From: Williamsia sp.
GTDB lineage: Bacteria > Actinomycetota > Actinomycetes > Mycobacteriales > Mycobacteriaceae
NCBI RefSeq assembly: GCF_016462415.1
Contig: NZ_JAEMTF010000029.1
Span: 1-42,163 of the forward strand
Direction of reading: 5' to 3'
DNA length: 42,163 nt
Numbering within the stretch: position 1 is the stretch's first letter; the number at the start of each line of letters is the position of its first letter. A program made the translations under genes and the position numbers. The notes beneath the pieces are model-generated. The model was given only the letters and a program-made list of their open reading frames with translations, made no database searches and was not told the DNA's origin. Positions 33,037 to 42,119 of this stretch are shown piece by piece.

Positions 33037-34302
33037 TCAGTAGCGCCCAAAGGCGAGCGCCACATTGTGCCCACCGAATCCGAACGAGTTGTTGATGGCG
33101 TAGTCGATTTGCCCGTACCGCGGCTCACCGGCGACGACGTCGAGATTGCACTCGGTGTCCTGGTTCTCCAAGTTGAGCGTCGGCGGGATGACCCCGTCTT
33201 CGATCGCCTTGACGGTCAGTACCGATTCCAATGCACCCACAGCCCCGATGGAGTGCCCGAGCGCAGACTTCGGTGCGTACACCGCAGCGTGCTCGCCGAT
33301 TGCCGAATTGATCGCCAGCGCCTCGGCGGTGTCGCCGATCGACGTCGATGTCGCGTGCGCGTTGACGTGGGAGATGTCGCTGCTCTGCAGCCCGGCGGTC
33401 TCCAGCGCGCGACGCATCGCACGCGCGGCACCGGTTCCCTCGGGATGCGGTGCCACCAGGTGGTAGCCGTCGGACGTGATGCCGGTGCCGAGCAGACGCG
33501 CATGGATGTGCGCGCCACGAGCCCGGGCGTGGTCCTCACGTTCGATCACCATCAGAGCCGCGGCCTCGCCGAAGACGAAGCCGTCGCGGTCCTTGTCGAA
33601 CGGACGCGACGCCGCCGCCGGATCGTCGTTGCGGGTGCTCATCGCACGCATCATGGCGAAGCTGGCGATCGGGACCGCGTCGATGAAGCCCTCCACGCCG
33701 CCGGTGACGACCATGTCGGCGTCGCCGAGCACGATGTGCCGCCAGGCGTGCGCGATGGCCTCCGAGCCCGACGAGCAGGCCGACACCGGGGTGATGACCC
33801 CGGCCCGGGCACCGATGTTCAGGCCGATGACCGCTGCGGGTCCGTTCGGCATGGTCATCGGCACCGCGAGCGGCGACACCTTGCGGTAGTTGCCGGTCAG
33901 GGTCATGGCGTCGTGGGCCGCGATGAGGGCGTCGCCACCACCGAGGCCGGTACCGAGAACGACCGCAAGACGGTCGTGGTCGACCTCGGGCTCGCCCGCC
34001 TGCTCCCACAACCGCTTGCTCATCACATGGGCCATGCGCTCGACATAGCTCATGCGTCGTGCCTCGACGCGTGACACCTCCTCGGTGGGGTCCTTCACCA
34101 ACTTGCCGCCGATACGAACCGGCAGGTTGTACTTGGTGAGCCAGTCATCGGTGAGAGCACCGATACCGGACTCGCCGGCGATCAGGCCCTTCCAGGTGGA
34201 GTCGAGATCCTCACCCACGGACGTCGTGGCGACCATGGAGGTCACCACGACGCTGGGAAAGTTCCCCGCCGCTGTTGAGAATTCGCGAAGAGATGATGTC
34301 AA
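33037..34302 (-). CDS. kasA: Beta-ketoacyl-ACP synthase (KasA/KasB type)
   Basis: The 421-aa condensing enzyme elongates acyl-AcpM with malonyl-AcpM in meromycolate synthesis. Catalytic C176 is in [10 protein letters not shown], and the two His lie in [12 protein letters not shown] and [10 protein letters not shown]. The family's [15 protein letters not shown] motif is intact. NAHAT resembles KasB, whereas KasA has NAHGT, so the kasA symbol is by position only. TTG 34302 is the only start that matches the family's N-terminus (residues NFPSVVVT follow about 14 residues in); it lies 5 bp after the acpM stop, with weak ribosome binding, so translation is probably coupled. M. tuberculosis has two KAS genes here; this window has one. 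Confidence 0.88.
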   Translation of the reverse strand: MTSSLREFSTAAGNFPSVVVTSMVATTSVGEDLDSTWKGLIAGESGIGALTDDWLTKYNLPVRIGGKLVKDPTEEVSRVEARRMSYVERMAHVMSKRLWEQAGEPEVDHDRLAVVLGTGLGGGDALIAAHDAMTLTGNYRKVSPLAVPMTMPNGPAAVIGLNIGARAGVITPVSACSSGSEAIAHAWRHIVLGDADMVVTGGVEGFIDAVPIASFAMMRAMSTRNDDPAAASRPFDKDRDGFVFGEAAALMVIEREDHARARGAHIHARLLGTGITSDGYHLVAPHPEGTGAARAMRRALETAGLQSSDISHVNAHATSTSIGDTAEALAINSAIGEHAAVYAPKSALGHSIGAVGALESVLTVKAIEDGVIPPTLNLENQDTECNLDVVAGEPRYGQIDYAINNSFGFGGHNVALAFGRY

Positions 34303-34307
34303 TTAGT

Positions 34308-34613
34308 TCACTCAGCCTTCTTGTTGGAGTCCACCTGCGCCTTGATGGCTGCGGCGGCTTCCGGGTTCTCGGCCTCGAGCTTCTGGATGTACGAGACGGC
34401 GTCACCAACGGTGCGCAGGCCGGCCAGATCCTCGTCCGGGATCTTCACTCCGTACTTGTCCTCGGTCTGCACTGCGATCTCGACCATCGACAGCGAGTCG
34501 ATGTCGAGGTCGTCGACGAAGGACTTGTCGACGGTGACCTCGGAGGGCTCAATACCGGTGACCTCTTCGATGATCTCCGCGATGCCGGCAATGAGTTCGT
34601 CCTGAGTCGCCAC
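34308..34613 (-). CDS. acpM: Meromycolate-type acyl carrier protein AcpM
   Basis: The 101-aa acidic protein is almost identical in its core to mycobacterial AcpM. DIDSLSMVEIAVQ holds S40, the phosphopantetheine attachment site, followed by EDKYGVKIPDEDLAGLRTVGD. The C-terminal extension (ENPEAAAAIKAQVDS) is longer than in ordinary ACP but shorter than the mycobacterial one. It carries acyl chains between FabD, KAS and the other FAS-II enzymes. GTG 34613 is chosen because GGGAG lies about 9 nt upstream and the sequence matches the family start (VATQDELIAG); the longer frame to 34679 is not supported. Confidence 0.93.
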   Translation of the reverse strand: MATQDELIAGIAEIIEEVTGIEPSEVTVDKSFVDDLDIDSLSMVEIAVQTEDKYGVKIPDEDLAGLRTVGDAVSYIQKLEAENPEAAAAIKAQVDSNKKAE

Positions 34614-34664
34614 TGGGTGACTCCCTTCTGTTGTTCGTTCTTCGACTTCACATGGTTCCGGAAG

Positions 34665-34681
34665 CGGTGGTCTGACCACCG
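34665..34681. repeat. Hairpin between fabD and acpM
   Basis: CGGTGGT (34665-34671) and ACCACCG (34675-34681) form a 7-bp stem with a 3-nt loop, in the 127-bp gap between fabD and acpM. Without a T-tract it may be a partial attenuator or RNA-processing site that lets acpM be expressed at a different level from fabD. Confidence 0.4.
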
Positions 34682-34740
34682 TTTGGACCGACGATCACGG
34701 TGTGCTCGTCCTCCGGGGGCGCCTGCGGTGTGCGGCGCCG

Positions 34741-35664
34741 CTATCCAAGCTCTGTGATCGCCTCGAGATCGGAGGGGGTCTTGAGGGCACGGGTCGGTGT
34801 GCCCTTCAACTCGCGCTTGGCGATACCGGTCAGCGCCCCGGCGGGGGGCAGCTCGACCAGTCCGCTGACCCCGAGCTCGCGCATCGTTGCCGAGCAGAGA
34901 TCCCATCGAACCGGGTTGGTCACCTGGGCGACCAGCTTCGCGAGGGCGTCGGTGCCCGTCGTGACCGGCTTGCCGTCGAAGTTCGACAGCAGCACGCAGG
35001 TGGGGTCCTGCGGCGTGATCGACGCGGCGGCGGCGGCCACCGCGTCCTGGGCGGGCGCCATGTACCGGGTGTGGAAGGCGCCTGCGACGGACAGCTTACG
35101 GGTTCGCGCCTTCTCCGGCGGGTTGGCGATGAGCTCGTCGATCGCCTCGACCCGTCCGGCGGCCACGATCTGGCCGACCGCGTTCCGGTTGGCCGGGATC
35201 AGGTCGAGCTCGGCGAGGCGGTCGAGCACCTGCTGCTCGTCGCCGCCGAGGACCGCGGCCATGGTGGTGGGTTCGAGCGCGCAGGCCTTGGCCATCTCGG
35301 CGCCTCGGATGGCAGCCAGGGAGACGGCCTCGTCACGACTGATGACGCCGGTGATCGCGGCCGCGGCCAATTCCCCGATCGAGTGGCCCGCGACGACGAG
35401 CTCCGACGGCAGGGATCCGCGCTTGACGATCTCGTCGTACGCGATGAGGGCGGACACGACGACGAGCGGCTGCGTCACCGCGGTGTCGGTGATCTCCTCG
35501 GCGGTCGCGGTGGTCCCGAGCCGCTCGAGCTGGAGGCCGGTGAGTTTCGACCACGTGGCGACCTGGTCCTGTACGCCGGGTAGCTCGAGCCACGGCTCGA
35601 GCATCCCGGGGGTCTGTGAGCCCTGTCCGGGCGCTAGCAACGAGAGCACTTGATCAGAGAACAC
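34741..35664 (-). CDS. fabD: Malonyl-CoA:ACP transacylase
   Basis: The 307-aa enzyme moves malonyl from CoA to AcpM. It has LLAPGQGSQTPGM at the N-terminus, the nucleophile S95 in AGHSIGE, the catalytic His in GAFHTRYM, and the CoA-binding Arg region near RGAEMAKAC. It closely follows mycobacterial FabD. GTG 35664 is used; GTG 35649, five codons in, fits the usual start just before LSLLAPGQ and is as likely. It is the first gene of the FAS-II operon, and the 188-bp upstream gap holds candidate regulator sites. Confidence 0.92.
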   Translation of the reverse strand: MFSDQVLSLLAPGQGSQTPGMLEPWLELPGVQDQVATWSKLTGLQLERLGTTATAEEITDTAVTQPLVVVSALIAYDEIVKRGSLPSELVVAGHSIGELAAAAITGVISRDEAVSLAAIRGAEMAKACALEPTTMAAVLGGDEQQVLDRLAELDLIPANRNAVGQIVAAGRVEAIDELIANPPEKARTRKLSVAGAFHTRYMAPAQDAVAAAAASITPQDPTCVLLSNFDGKPVTTGTDALAKLVAQVTNPVRWDLCSATMRELGVSGLVELPPAGALTGIAKRELKGTPTRALKTPSDLEAITELG

Positions 35665-35715
35665 CCTGTGGGCTCGTCGTGTGGGTGTTGGTGGGGCCGA
35701 ACCTTGCGCCGAGCT

Positions 35716-35761
35716 TTTGTGCGGTTCCTACAAACGGCTGTCTGCACGTATCCCGTTTGTC
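35716..35761. promoter_or_regulatory. Candidate operator for the FAS-II operon (MabR-type regulator)
   Basis: Upstream of fabD are three related half-sites: TTTTGT (35716-35721), ACAAACGG (35731-35738) and CCGTTTGT (35754-35761). The last two are a perfect 8-bp inverted repeat with 15 bp between; the first two give TTTGT-N9-ACAAA. The adjacent PucR-type gene is the natural candidate to bind here, as its homologue MabR acts on the M. tuberculosis fasII promoter. Confidence 0.5.
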
Positions 35762-35852
35762 ACCGTATCGAGACTCGTGATAGTGAACAGTCGAAACCGG
35801 GGCTCAATAGGAGGTTCACCAGAAAAACCGAAACCAGTGTGACGCATGGGAC

Positions 35853-37115
35853 TCATGTATGCGGTTCGTGTCGAACCTGTGCCAGACGTCCAACCGTCGA
35901 AGCCACCCGCAGGACGTACGCGTCGCGCGGATTCATGGGGTCCCGGCCGGTCACCTCGGCTATCCGCTTTAGTCGATATCTCACAGTATTTGGGTGAACG
36001 AACAGTTCCCGTGCGCACGATTCGACCGATCCGCCGGAATCCAGGTACGCGTCGAGCGTGGTCGTCAGGGTGGCCCCGCCCTTGGCCAAGGGGATCACCA
36101 GGAAGTCGTTGAGCGTCGTGACGGCGGCGGAGTCGCCGAGCAGCGCGCGTTCGGGGAGCAGCTCCCAGCTGTGCACCGGACGTGGTGCCCCCGGCCAGCC
36201 GGCCACCGCGTCCATGCCCGCCAGGGCCTCCACGGCACTCGAATGGGCCGCGCCGAGGTTGGCGGTGGTGTGCCCGATGACGACCGGCGCGTCCGCGAAA
36301 TGGGTCAGCAGTTTCGCCACGAAGGGATCACTCGCGTCCATCTGCCCGCTGACGATGGCGACCAGGTGCGTTCCCTGCACGACCGACAGCGCCGACCGTT
36401 CGTGTTGGCGGGCGGTGGTGTGGATGGCGAGCGGGACCGACACGTTGAGTTCGGGTGGTGGGTACCCGACGACGACCGTCGCGGACGCATCGGCGTCCCA
36501 GTTGAGGGCCGCGGCGCGCGACAGCAGAGTCGGGCCGCTGTCGCCGCGGACCACCGCGTCGACGACGAGGGCCTCGAGCCGTGAGTCCCATGCGCCACGG
36601 GACTCGGCCGCCGAGGCGTAGATGGCCGCGGCGGCGAAGCCGATCTCGCGGCCGTAACGCAGGACCGACTCGGTGAGCGCCCGCAGCTGCGCGTCGTTGC
36701 GGGCGAGCAGTGGGAGCCACTTCTCGAAGAACTCCATCGCCACGCGGACCATCTCGACCGACTGCAGCAGACTGATCCGGCGCGCCAGATCCTGGGGCAC
36801 GACCTGGAACGCGGTCACGGTGAACTTCACGTTGCCGTCGGGATCCTGCAACCACTCGACGAAGTTGACCACCGCGGTCTGCACGACCAGCTGCACGCTG
36901 GCGCGCTGACCGGCCTCGAGATCGGCGAAGTAGGGGAGTTGGTCCTGCATCGAGTGCACGGCCTCGGTGGCCAGCCGACCGCTGTACTGCTTGACGCGCC
37001 GCAACAACGTGTCCGGCAGGGCGTCGTGCATGTTGGCCGGAGCCGGCACGCGCGCGCCCCGCGCGCTGAACAGGTCACCGGGGTTCTGTTCGGGCACGTG
37101 GGGGCTGTCGGTCAC
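35853..37115 (-). CDS. mabR: PucR-family transcriptional regulator (Rv2242 / MabR-like)
   Basis: The 420-aa protein has an N-terminal helical region (about residues 30-160), a divergent GGDEF/PucR-like middle domain and a C-terminal PucR helix-turn-helix (SVESCARELFVHPNTVRYRLKRIAEVTGRD). The gene position between aceE and fabD matches Rv2242, named MabR in M. tuberculosis as a regulator of the fasII operon. A long-chain acyl-CoA or similar ligand is possible but not readable from sequence. GTG 37115 is chosen: on the minus strand TACAGT ends 6 nt before it, consistent with a leaderless transcript. An in-frame extension to 37178 runs into the aceE terminator. Confidence 0.85.
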   Translation of the reverse strand: MTDSPHVPEQNPGDLFSARGARVPAPANMHDALPDTLLRRVKQYSGRLATEAVHSMQDQLPYFADLEAGQRASVQLVVQTAVVNFVEWLQDPDGNVKFTVTAFQVVPQDLARRISLLQSVEMVRVAMEFFEKWLPLLARNDAQLRALTESVLRYGREIGFAAAAIYASAAESRGAWDSRLEALVVDAVVRGDSGPTLLSRAAALNWDADASATVVVGYPPPELNVSVPLAIHTTARQHERSALSVVQGTHLVAIVSGQMDASDPFVAKLLTHFADAPVVIGHTTANLGAAHSSAVEALAGMDAVAGWPGAPRPVHSWELLPERALLGDSAAVTTLNDFLVIPLAKGGATLTTTLDAYLDSGGSVESCARELFVHPNTVRYRLKRIAEVTGRDPMNPRDAYVLRVASTVGRLAQVRHEPHT

Positions 37116-37127
37116 CTGATCACTGTA
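37116..37127 (-). promoter_or_regulatory. Candidate -10 for a leaderless regulator transcript
   Basis: TACAGT on the minus strand (complement of 37122-37127) matches TANNNT and lies 6 nt before the GTG at 37115. No Shine-Dalgarno sequence fits, so transcription probably starts at the start codon. Confidence 0.45.
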
Positions 37128-37137
37128 GGTGCTCGAC

Positions 37138-37193
37138 GTGCGGGGATCCGCCGATCGCCCCGCACCGCGCCACCGCATGAGCTGCGGCGCGGT
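37138..37193 (-). terminator. Paired hairpins after aceE
   Basis: Two overlapping stems lie 20 to 75 nt past the aceE stop. ACCGCG (37164-37169) pairs with CGCGGT (37188-37193), continued inside by CCGCA and TGCGG around loop TGAGC. GTGCGGGG (37138-37145) pairs with CCCCGCAC (37158-37165). The stems are GC-rich without a T-tract, typical of actinobacterial terminators; they may be alternative structures. Confidence 0.5.
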
Positions 37194-37212
37194 GTGGGAC
37201 GACGGTGATCGA

Positions 37213-40011
37213 TCAGGACACGCCCGGATCCGACGTCTGCTCCGGCGCCGCGAGGACGTCGGTGATGTCGTACCGGTCGGCGGCCTTCGCGGCGACGGAG
37301 AACTCGATGTGTCCCTCCCGAGCGAGGGCCGCCAGCACGCCGACAGCGATCGACTCGGCGTCGACGTTGAAGAACCGGCGCGCGGCCGGACGGGTGTCGG
37401 AGAACCCGAACCCGTCGGTACCCAGGGTCAGATAGGTGCCGGGCACCCACGCGCGGATCAGCTCGGGCAGCCCACGCATGAAATCGCTGACCGCCACGAA
37501 CGGTCCCTGCGCAGAGGACAGGGCCGAGGTGACGAACGGCTGCTCGTGCTCGCCGTCCGGATCACGGAGCGATGCCTTCTCGTAGGCGACACCGTCGCGG
37601 GTGAGTTCACCCCACGACGTCACCGACCAGATGTCGGCCGCGACGTCCCAGTCCTGGGCGAGCAGTTCCTGCGCCCGGATCGCGTCGGTCATCGTGACGC
37701 CCGAGACCAGGATGTTCGCCGGGTACTGCTTCTTCTCGGGTGCGGTGTGGCACTTGTAGATGCCCTTGAGCACACCGGTGACGTCGAGGTCCTCGGGCTG
37801 CGCCGGCTGCGAGATCGGCTCGTTGTAGACGGTGATGTAGTAGTAGATGTTCTCCGGGTCGTCGCCGTACATCCGCCCCAGCCCGTCGACGATGATGTGC
37901 GCCATCTCGTAGGCGTAGGCCGGGTCGTAGGCCACCACCGCCGGGTTCGTCGACGCGAGCACCAGCGAGTGCCCGTCGGCGTGTTGCAGACCCTCGCCGG
38001 TCAGCGTCGTCCGACCCGCGGTCGCACCGATCACGAACCCGCGCGCCATCTGATCGGCCGCGGCCCACAGGCCGTCGCCGGTCCGTTGGAAGCCGAACAT
38101 CGAATAGAAGATGTAGAGCGGGATCATCGGCTCGTCGTGGGTCGCGTACGAGGTCCCGACCGCCGTGAACGATGCGGTCGAGCCGGCCTCGTTGATCCCC
38201 TCGTGCAGGATCTGACCGATCTCACTCTCCTTGTAGGCGAGCATCAGCTCGGCGTCGACCGAGGTGTAGAGCTGACCGTTGCGGTTGTAGATCTTCAGCG
38301 ACGGGAACCACGAGTCCATACCGAAGGTGCGGGCCTCGTCCGGGATGATCGGCACGACGCGCTTGCCGACCTCCTTGTCGCGCATCAGTTCCTTGAAGAT
38401 GCGCACGAGCGCCATCGTCGAGGCGACCTGCTGCTTGCCCGAACCCTTGGCCATGGCCTTGATGACACCGTCGGTCGCCGGCTTGAGCGTCTTGCTCTTC
38501 GTCCGTCGGACGGGCAGGAATCCGCCGAGGGTCTTGCGCCGGTCGAGCATGTACTGGATCTCCGGTGCATCCGCGCCGGGGTGGTAGTACGGCGGCAGAT
38601 ACGGGTCTTTCTCGAGCTGCTCGTCGGTGATCGGGATACGGCAGCTGTCGCGGAAGTCCTTGAGGTCGTCGAGCGTCAGCTTCTTCATCTGGTGCGTCGC
38701 GTTGCGGCCCTCGAAGTGCTTGCCGAGGGTGTAGCCCTTGATGGTGTGCGCCAGGATCACCGTCGGCTGCCCCTTGTGGGCCATCGCCGAGGCGTACGCG
38801 GCATGAACCTTGCGGTAGTCGTGGCCGCCGCGCTTGAGCTTCCAGATGTCGTCATCGGAGATGTCCTTGACCAGTTCCTTCGTGCGCGGATCGCGCCCGA
38901 AGAAGTGTTCGCGGACGAACGCGCCGTCGTTGGCCTTGTACCCCTGGAAGTCGCCGTCGGGCGTGGTGTTCATCAGGTTCACCAGGGCGCCGTCGCGGTC
39001 GGCGTGCAGGAGGGCATCCCATTCGCGGCCCCAGACGACCTTGATCACGTTCCAGCCCGCGCCGCGGAAGAACGACTCCAGCTCCTGGATGATCTTGCCG
39101 TTGCCGCGGACGGGACCGTCGAGACGCTGCAGGTTGCAGTTGATGACGAAGGTCAGGTTGTCGAGACCCTCGGTGGCCGCCACGTGGGCGAGGCCGCGCG
39201 ATTCGGGTTCGTCCATCTCACCGTCGCCGAGGAACGCCCACACGTGCTGGTCGGAGGTGTCCTTGATGCCGCGGTCGTTGAGGTAGTGGTTGAACCGCGC
39301 CTGGTAGATGGCGTTCATCGGTCCGAGGCCCATCGAGACGGTGGGGAACTGCCAGAACTCGGGCATGAGCCGCGGGTGCGGATACGACGGCAGGCCGCCG
39401 CCCTCGCCTGCGTGGCTGTGTTCCTGACGGAACCCGTCCATGCGGTGTTCGTCGATCCGGCCCTCGAGGTAGGCGCGCGCGTAGATGCCGGGGGAGGCGT
39501 GGCCCTGGATGAAGATCTGGTCGCCGCCGCCGGAGTGGTCCTGGCCGCGGAAGAAGTGGTTGAAGCCGACCTCGTAGAGCGCCGCCGAGGAGGCGTAGGT
39601 GGAGATGTGCCCGCCGACGCCGACGCCCGGTCGCTGGGCGCGGTGCACCATGATCGCGGCGTTCCAGCGGATGAACGCCCGGAATCGACGTTCGACGTCC
39701 TCGTCACCGGGGAACCACGGCTCGTTCTCGGTCGGGATGGTGTTCACGTAGTCGGTCGAGGTCAACGACGGGATCGACACGCGCTTCTCGCTGGCGCGTT
39801 CGAGCAGTCGCAGCATGAGGTAGCGCGCGCGTCCCGGACCGGCGTTCTCCAACAGCCCGTCGAAGGACTCCAACCACTCGTCGGTCTCCTGCGGATCGAT
39901 GTCGGGTAGGTAGGACGCCACGCCTTCGCGGATGACGCGGACCCGGTCGGTGCCCGAGGAGCGGTCCTTGCCGCTGCCGCCGCGTGCTTCCTGCGTGCTC
40001 TGCTCTGTCAC
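37213..40011 (-). CDS. aceE: Pyruvate dehydrogenase E1 component, homodimeric type
   Basis: The 932-aa enzyme decarboxylates pyruvate with thiamine diphosphate and passes the acetyl group to the E2 lipoyl domain, giving acetyl-CoA. The thiamine diphosphate motif reads [12 protein letters not shown] ... [16 protein letters not shown], and [20 protein letters not shown] lies near the N-terminus. The length and sequence fit the single-chain E1 of actinobacteria. GTG 40011 is chosen because GAGGAG lies 10 nt upstream on the minus strand; ATG 40041 and 40068 are in frame but less supported. Its place beside the FAS-II operon links acetyl-CoA supply to malonyl-CoA use and is conserved in M. tuberculosis (Rv2241). 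Confidence 0.95.
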   Translation of the reverse strand: MTEQSTQEARGGSGKDRSSGTDRVRVIREGVASYLPDIDPQETDEWLESFDGLLENAGPGRARYLMLRLLERASEKRVSIPSLTSTDYVNTIPTENEPWFPGDEDVERRFRAFIRWNAAIMVHRAQRPGVGVGGHISTYASSAALYEVGFNHFFRGQDHSGGGDQIFIQGHASPGIYARAYLEGRIDEHRMDGFRQEHSHAGEGGGLPSYPHPRLMPEFWQFPTVSMGLGPMNAIYQARFNHYLNDRGIKDTSDQHVWAFLGDGEMDEPESRGLAHVAATEGLDNLTFVINCNLQRLDGPVRGNGKIIQELESFFRGAGWNVIKVVWGREWDALLHADRDGALVNLMNTTPDGDFQGYKANDGAFVREHFFGRDPRTKELVKDISDDDIWKLKRGGHDYRKVHAAYASAMAHKGQPTVILAHTIKGYTLGKHFEGRNATHQMKKLTLDDLKDFRDSCRIPITDEQLEKDPYLPPYYHPGADAPEIQYMLDRRKTLGGFLPVRRTKSKTLKPATDGVIKAMAKGSGKQQVASTMALVRIFKELMRDKEVGKRVVPIIPDEARTFGMDSWFPSLKIYNRNGQLYTSVDAELMLAYKESEIGQILHEGINEAGSTASFTAVGTSYATHDEPMIPLYIFYSMFGFQRTGDGLWAAADQMARGFVIGATAGRTTLTGEGLQHADGHSLVLASTNPAVVAYDPAYAYEMAHIIVDGLGRMYGDDPENIYYYITVYNEPISQPAQPEDLDVTGVLKGIYKCHTAPEKKQYPANILVSGVTMTDAIRAQELLAQDWDVAADIWSVTSWGELTRDGVAYEKASLRDPDGEHEQPFVTSALSSAQGPFVAVSDFMRGLPELIRAWVPGTYLTLGTDGFGFSDTRPAARRFFNVDAESIAVGVLAALAREGHIEFSVAAKAADRYDITDVLAAPEQTSDPGVS

Positions 40012-40140
40012 TGGTGGATAACTCCTCGTGTCGACCGGCATGTTGTGGCCGGAACCTGATCGGCTCACCGAGAGCGGAATGTGCGTCCGCGTCGGTGCGA
40101 CCCCGAACCCGGCATGGTGGCGCCGGAGCGAGGTACGTCA

Positions 40141-40170
40141 CCAATCGTGCCGTATGTGATCTCCGATTGG
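40141..40170. promoter_or_regulatory. 7-bp inverted repeat in the aceE divergent promoter region
   Basis: CCAATCG (40141-40147) and CGATTGG (40164-40170) are perfect arms 16 bp apart, in the 270-bp region between aceE and the divergent lipoprotein gene. A dimeric regulator site is possible. I see no firm -35/-10 pair for either gene. Confidence 0.35.
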
Positions 40171-40281
40171 CACCGCAGCGGTCAACTAGGTGCGATAGGT
40201 CTCCTCCAGCGGGTGCTCAGCGGCGTGTCGGACTCGGCTGACGTGTTGGTCCGCCTGTGTCGGCTGAGGCACTATTCATCT

Positions 40282-40887
40282 GTGAAGGGTCAGAGCGCGG
40301 GCGCGTCGGCGCGCACGCATCACGCGGTCGGCGCGCTGATGATGGGCACGCTGCTCTGCCTGGCGACGGGGTGCACCTCCGCCGTGGACGGGTCCGGCCG
40401 GGTCGACGCGGTCGCGGCCGGCCAGTACCGCGCCGATCAGTCCTCGAGTGCGGCCCGCAGCAGTCAGGCCGCGACGTCGGAGGCCGAGTACAGTCTGTGC
40501 GCGACGGTCTCCACCTCCGCGGTGTCGATGCTGCGTACCTACAACGCGTTCGTCGCCGCCCTGAACTCGAAGCAGGACTATGCAGATCTCGGGGGAGTCG
40601 ACCGGCGGGCGGTCGATGAGTTCGCCCGCGGCTCAGGGGCTATCACCGACGCGCTGACCGGTGAGGTGTCCGACGGAGTCCGTGCGCCGGCCCAGGCGTT
40701 CGTCGACCGTACAGCTGCGTTGTCGCGAGCGGTCGGCACCAGGACGCGGGCGCCGCTCAACGCCGCATCGACTGCCTGGATCCGCGCCCGCGACGCCATC
40801 CTCGATTCCTGCGGCCCGTACGCGGCATCGAGTTCCTCCGCCACGCCCGCGGTTCCGGCGTCGCCGTCCGGCTCGCCGGGAGGATGA
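40282..40887 (+). CDS. Small lipoprotein of unknown function
   Basis: This 201-aa protein has an N-terminal basic region, a hydrophobic core and lipobox LATGC at about residue 31, so it should be lipid-anchored outside the cell membrane. The mature part is Ala/Ser-rich with two further Cys (YSLCATV and DSCGPY), which could form a disulfide, and a low-complexity Ser/Pro/Ala end. No enzymatic motif is visible. By position it corresponds to Rv2240c, between the DUF3052 and aceE genes in M. tuberculosis. GTG 40282 is chosen; a TATTCAT stretch just upstream may be its -10. Confidence 0.75.
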   Translation: MKGQSAGASARTHHAVGALMMGTLLCLATGCTSAVDGSGRVDAVAAGQYRADQSSSAARSSQAATSEAEYSLCATVSTSAVSMLRTYNAFVAALNSKQDYADLGGVDRRAVDEFARGSGAITDALTGEVSDGVRAPAQAFVDRTAALSRAVGTRTRAPLNAASTAWIRARDAILDSCGPYAASSSSATPAVPASPSGSPGG

Positions 40888-41072
40888 ACGCCTTCGGTGG
40901 GTCCGATATCGGGCTCACCGGCCACGACGCCGTCCGACACCCGCGCGGGATCGGCGACTCGGCTTGCAACTTGGCCGCACACGCTGTTCTCTAGTACCAA
41001 TCGGCCGATTTCCCATCGGGACGTCGGCGCACGACATGTTCGGTCGGGAAACCTATGAGGAGGTCGCACGCG

Positions 41073-41495
41073 TTGGTTGCCGCTGCGGATGGTAATCGCG
41101 CCGAGAAGCTCGGATTCACGCCGGGCATGGTGGTGCAGGAGCTCGGGTGGGACGAGGACACCGATGACGACCTCCGCGTCGACATCGAGGATCGCGTCGG
41201 CGCCGAGATGCTCGACGAGGACTCCGATGAGGTCATCGATGTCGTCGTCCTCTGGTGGCGCGATGACGACGGCGATCTCGTGGACGCCCTGATGGATGCC
41301 ATCGGACCGCTCGCCGACGACGGATACGTCTGGGTGTTCTCCCCCAAGACGGGCACGTCGGGATATGTCGACCCGGCCGAGATCGCGGAGTCCGCGCCGA
41401 CGGCGGGACTCACCCAGACCTCGGTCATCAGCCTGGGGGATTGGTCCGGATCGCGCTTGGTGCAACCCAAGTCGCGGTCGGCGAAGCGCGCGTGA
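41073..41495 (+). CDS. DUF3052 family protein (Rv2239c-like)
   Basis: The 140-aa acidic protein belongs to DUF3052. MVVQELGWDEDTDDDLR is followed by VVLLW-type strand WWRDDDGDLVDALMDAIGPL, VWVFSPKTG and GLTQTSVISLGDWSGSRLVQPK. No function is assigned. It has no signal or membrane segment. TTG 41073 is chosen because GAGGAGG (41057-41063) lies 9 nt upstream; an ATG at 41055 would overlap that site. Its stop overlaps the GTG of the peroxiredoxin gene, so the two are co-translated, as in M. tuberculosis where the same pair is adjacent. Confidence 0.85.
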   Translation: MVAAADGNRAEKLGFTPGMVVQELGWDEDTDDDLRVDIEDRVGAEMLDEDSDEVIDVVVLWWRDDDGDLVDALMDAIGPLADDGYVWVFSPKTGTSGYVDPAEIAESAPTAGLTQTSVISLGDWSGSRLVQPKSRSAKRA

Positions 41496-42040
41496 TCGAC
41501 TCCTCCGCCACCGGTGCGGGATCGCTCGACCAGATGGCTCGCGTGGCGATGGACTCCCCGGCCGCCACTCCGTCGCGACCGCTACCGCCCGGCTCGATCG
41601 CGCCGGACTTCGAGCTCCGCGACCAGAACAACCAGCGCGTGAGCCTGCAGGCGGCACGCGCCACCAAGAAGGTCCTCGTGGTCTTCTTCCCGCTCGCCTT
41701 CACCGGTACCTGCGAGGGCGAACTCGCCATCCTGCGTGACCGTCTCCCCGATTTCGAGACCGACCGGACCACCCTGGCGGCCATCTCGGTCGGTCCGCCC
41801 CCGACGCACAAGATCTGGTCGTCGGCGCAGGGATTCCTGTTCCCGATCCTGTCGGACTTCTGGCCGCACGGGGTGACCGCGATGAACTACGGGGTGTTCA
41901 ACGCGCGGGCCGGGTACGCCAATCGCGGCACGTTCGTCGTCGGTCAGGACGGCATCATCACCTTCTCCGACGTGGTCGGGCCCGGGGAGGCACGCGACGA
42001 CACGCTCTGGGAGCGGGCTCTCACCGCTCTGCACTCGTAG
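41492..42040 (+). CDS. ahpE: 1-Cys peroxiredoxin, AhpE type
   Basis: The 182-aa cytosolic enzyme reduces hydroperoxides and peroxynitrite. GSIAPDFELRDQNNQRVSL opens the thioredoxin fold, and the peroxidatic Cys74 is in VFFPLAFTGTCEGEL. AISVGPPPTHKIWS and PILSDFWPHG closely match M. tuberculosis AhpE. There is no resolving Cys downstream. GTG 41492 overlaps the previous stop as GTGA and gives about 30 extra N-terminal residues against AhpE. ATG 41534 and 41549 are in-frame alternatives; none has a clear ribosome site, and coupling favours 41492. Confidence 0.9.
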   Translation: MIDSSATGAGSLDQMARVAMDSPAATPSRPLPPGSIAPDFELRDQNNQRVSLQAARATKKVLVVFFPLAFTGTCEGELAILRDRLPDFETDRTTLAAISVGPPPTHKIWSSAQGFLFPILSDFWPHGVTAMNYGVFNARAGYANRGTFVVGQDGIITFSDVVGPGEARDDTLWERALTALHS

Positions 42041-42050
42041 CGGACCCACT

Positions 42051-42072
42051 CGGGCGATTTTCGCGTCGCCCG
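42051..42072 (+). terminator. Hairpin after ahpE
   Basis: CGGGCGA (42051-42057) and TCGCCCG (42066-42072) form a perfect 7-bp stem with an 8-nt loop, 10 bp after the ahpE stop. No T-tract follows, as usual in actinobacteria. Confidence 0.6.
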
Positions 42073-42119
42073 GTGGCGCGATAGATTCTTGTCTGCATCG
42101 GCGCCGTGGCGCGCCATCA

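Noticed and set aside
37129-39909. 926-aa open frame on the plus strand
   Set aside because: It lies antisense to aceE, is rich in Arg, Val and Asp as expected of a high-GC shadow frame, and has no recognisable domain; aceE itself is certain.
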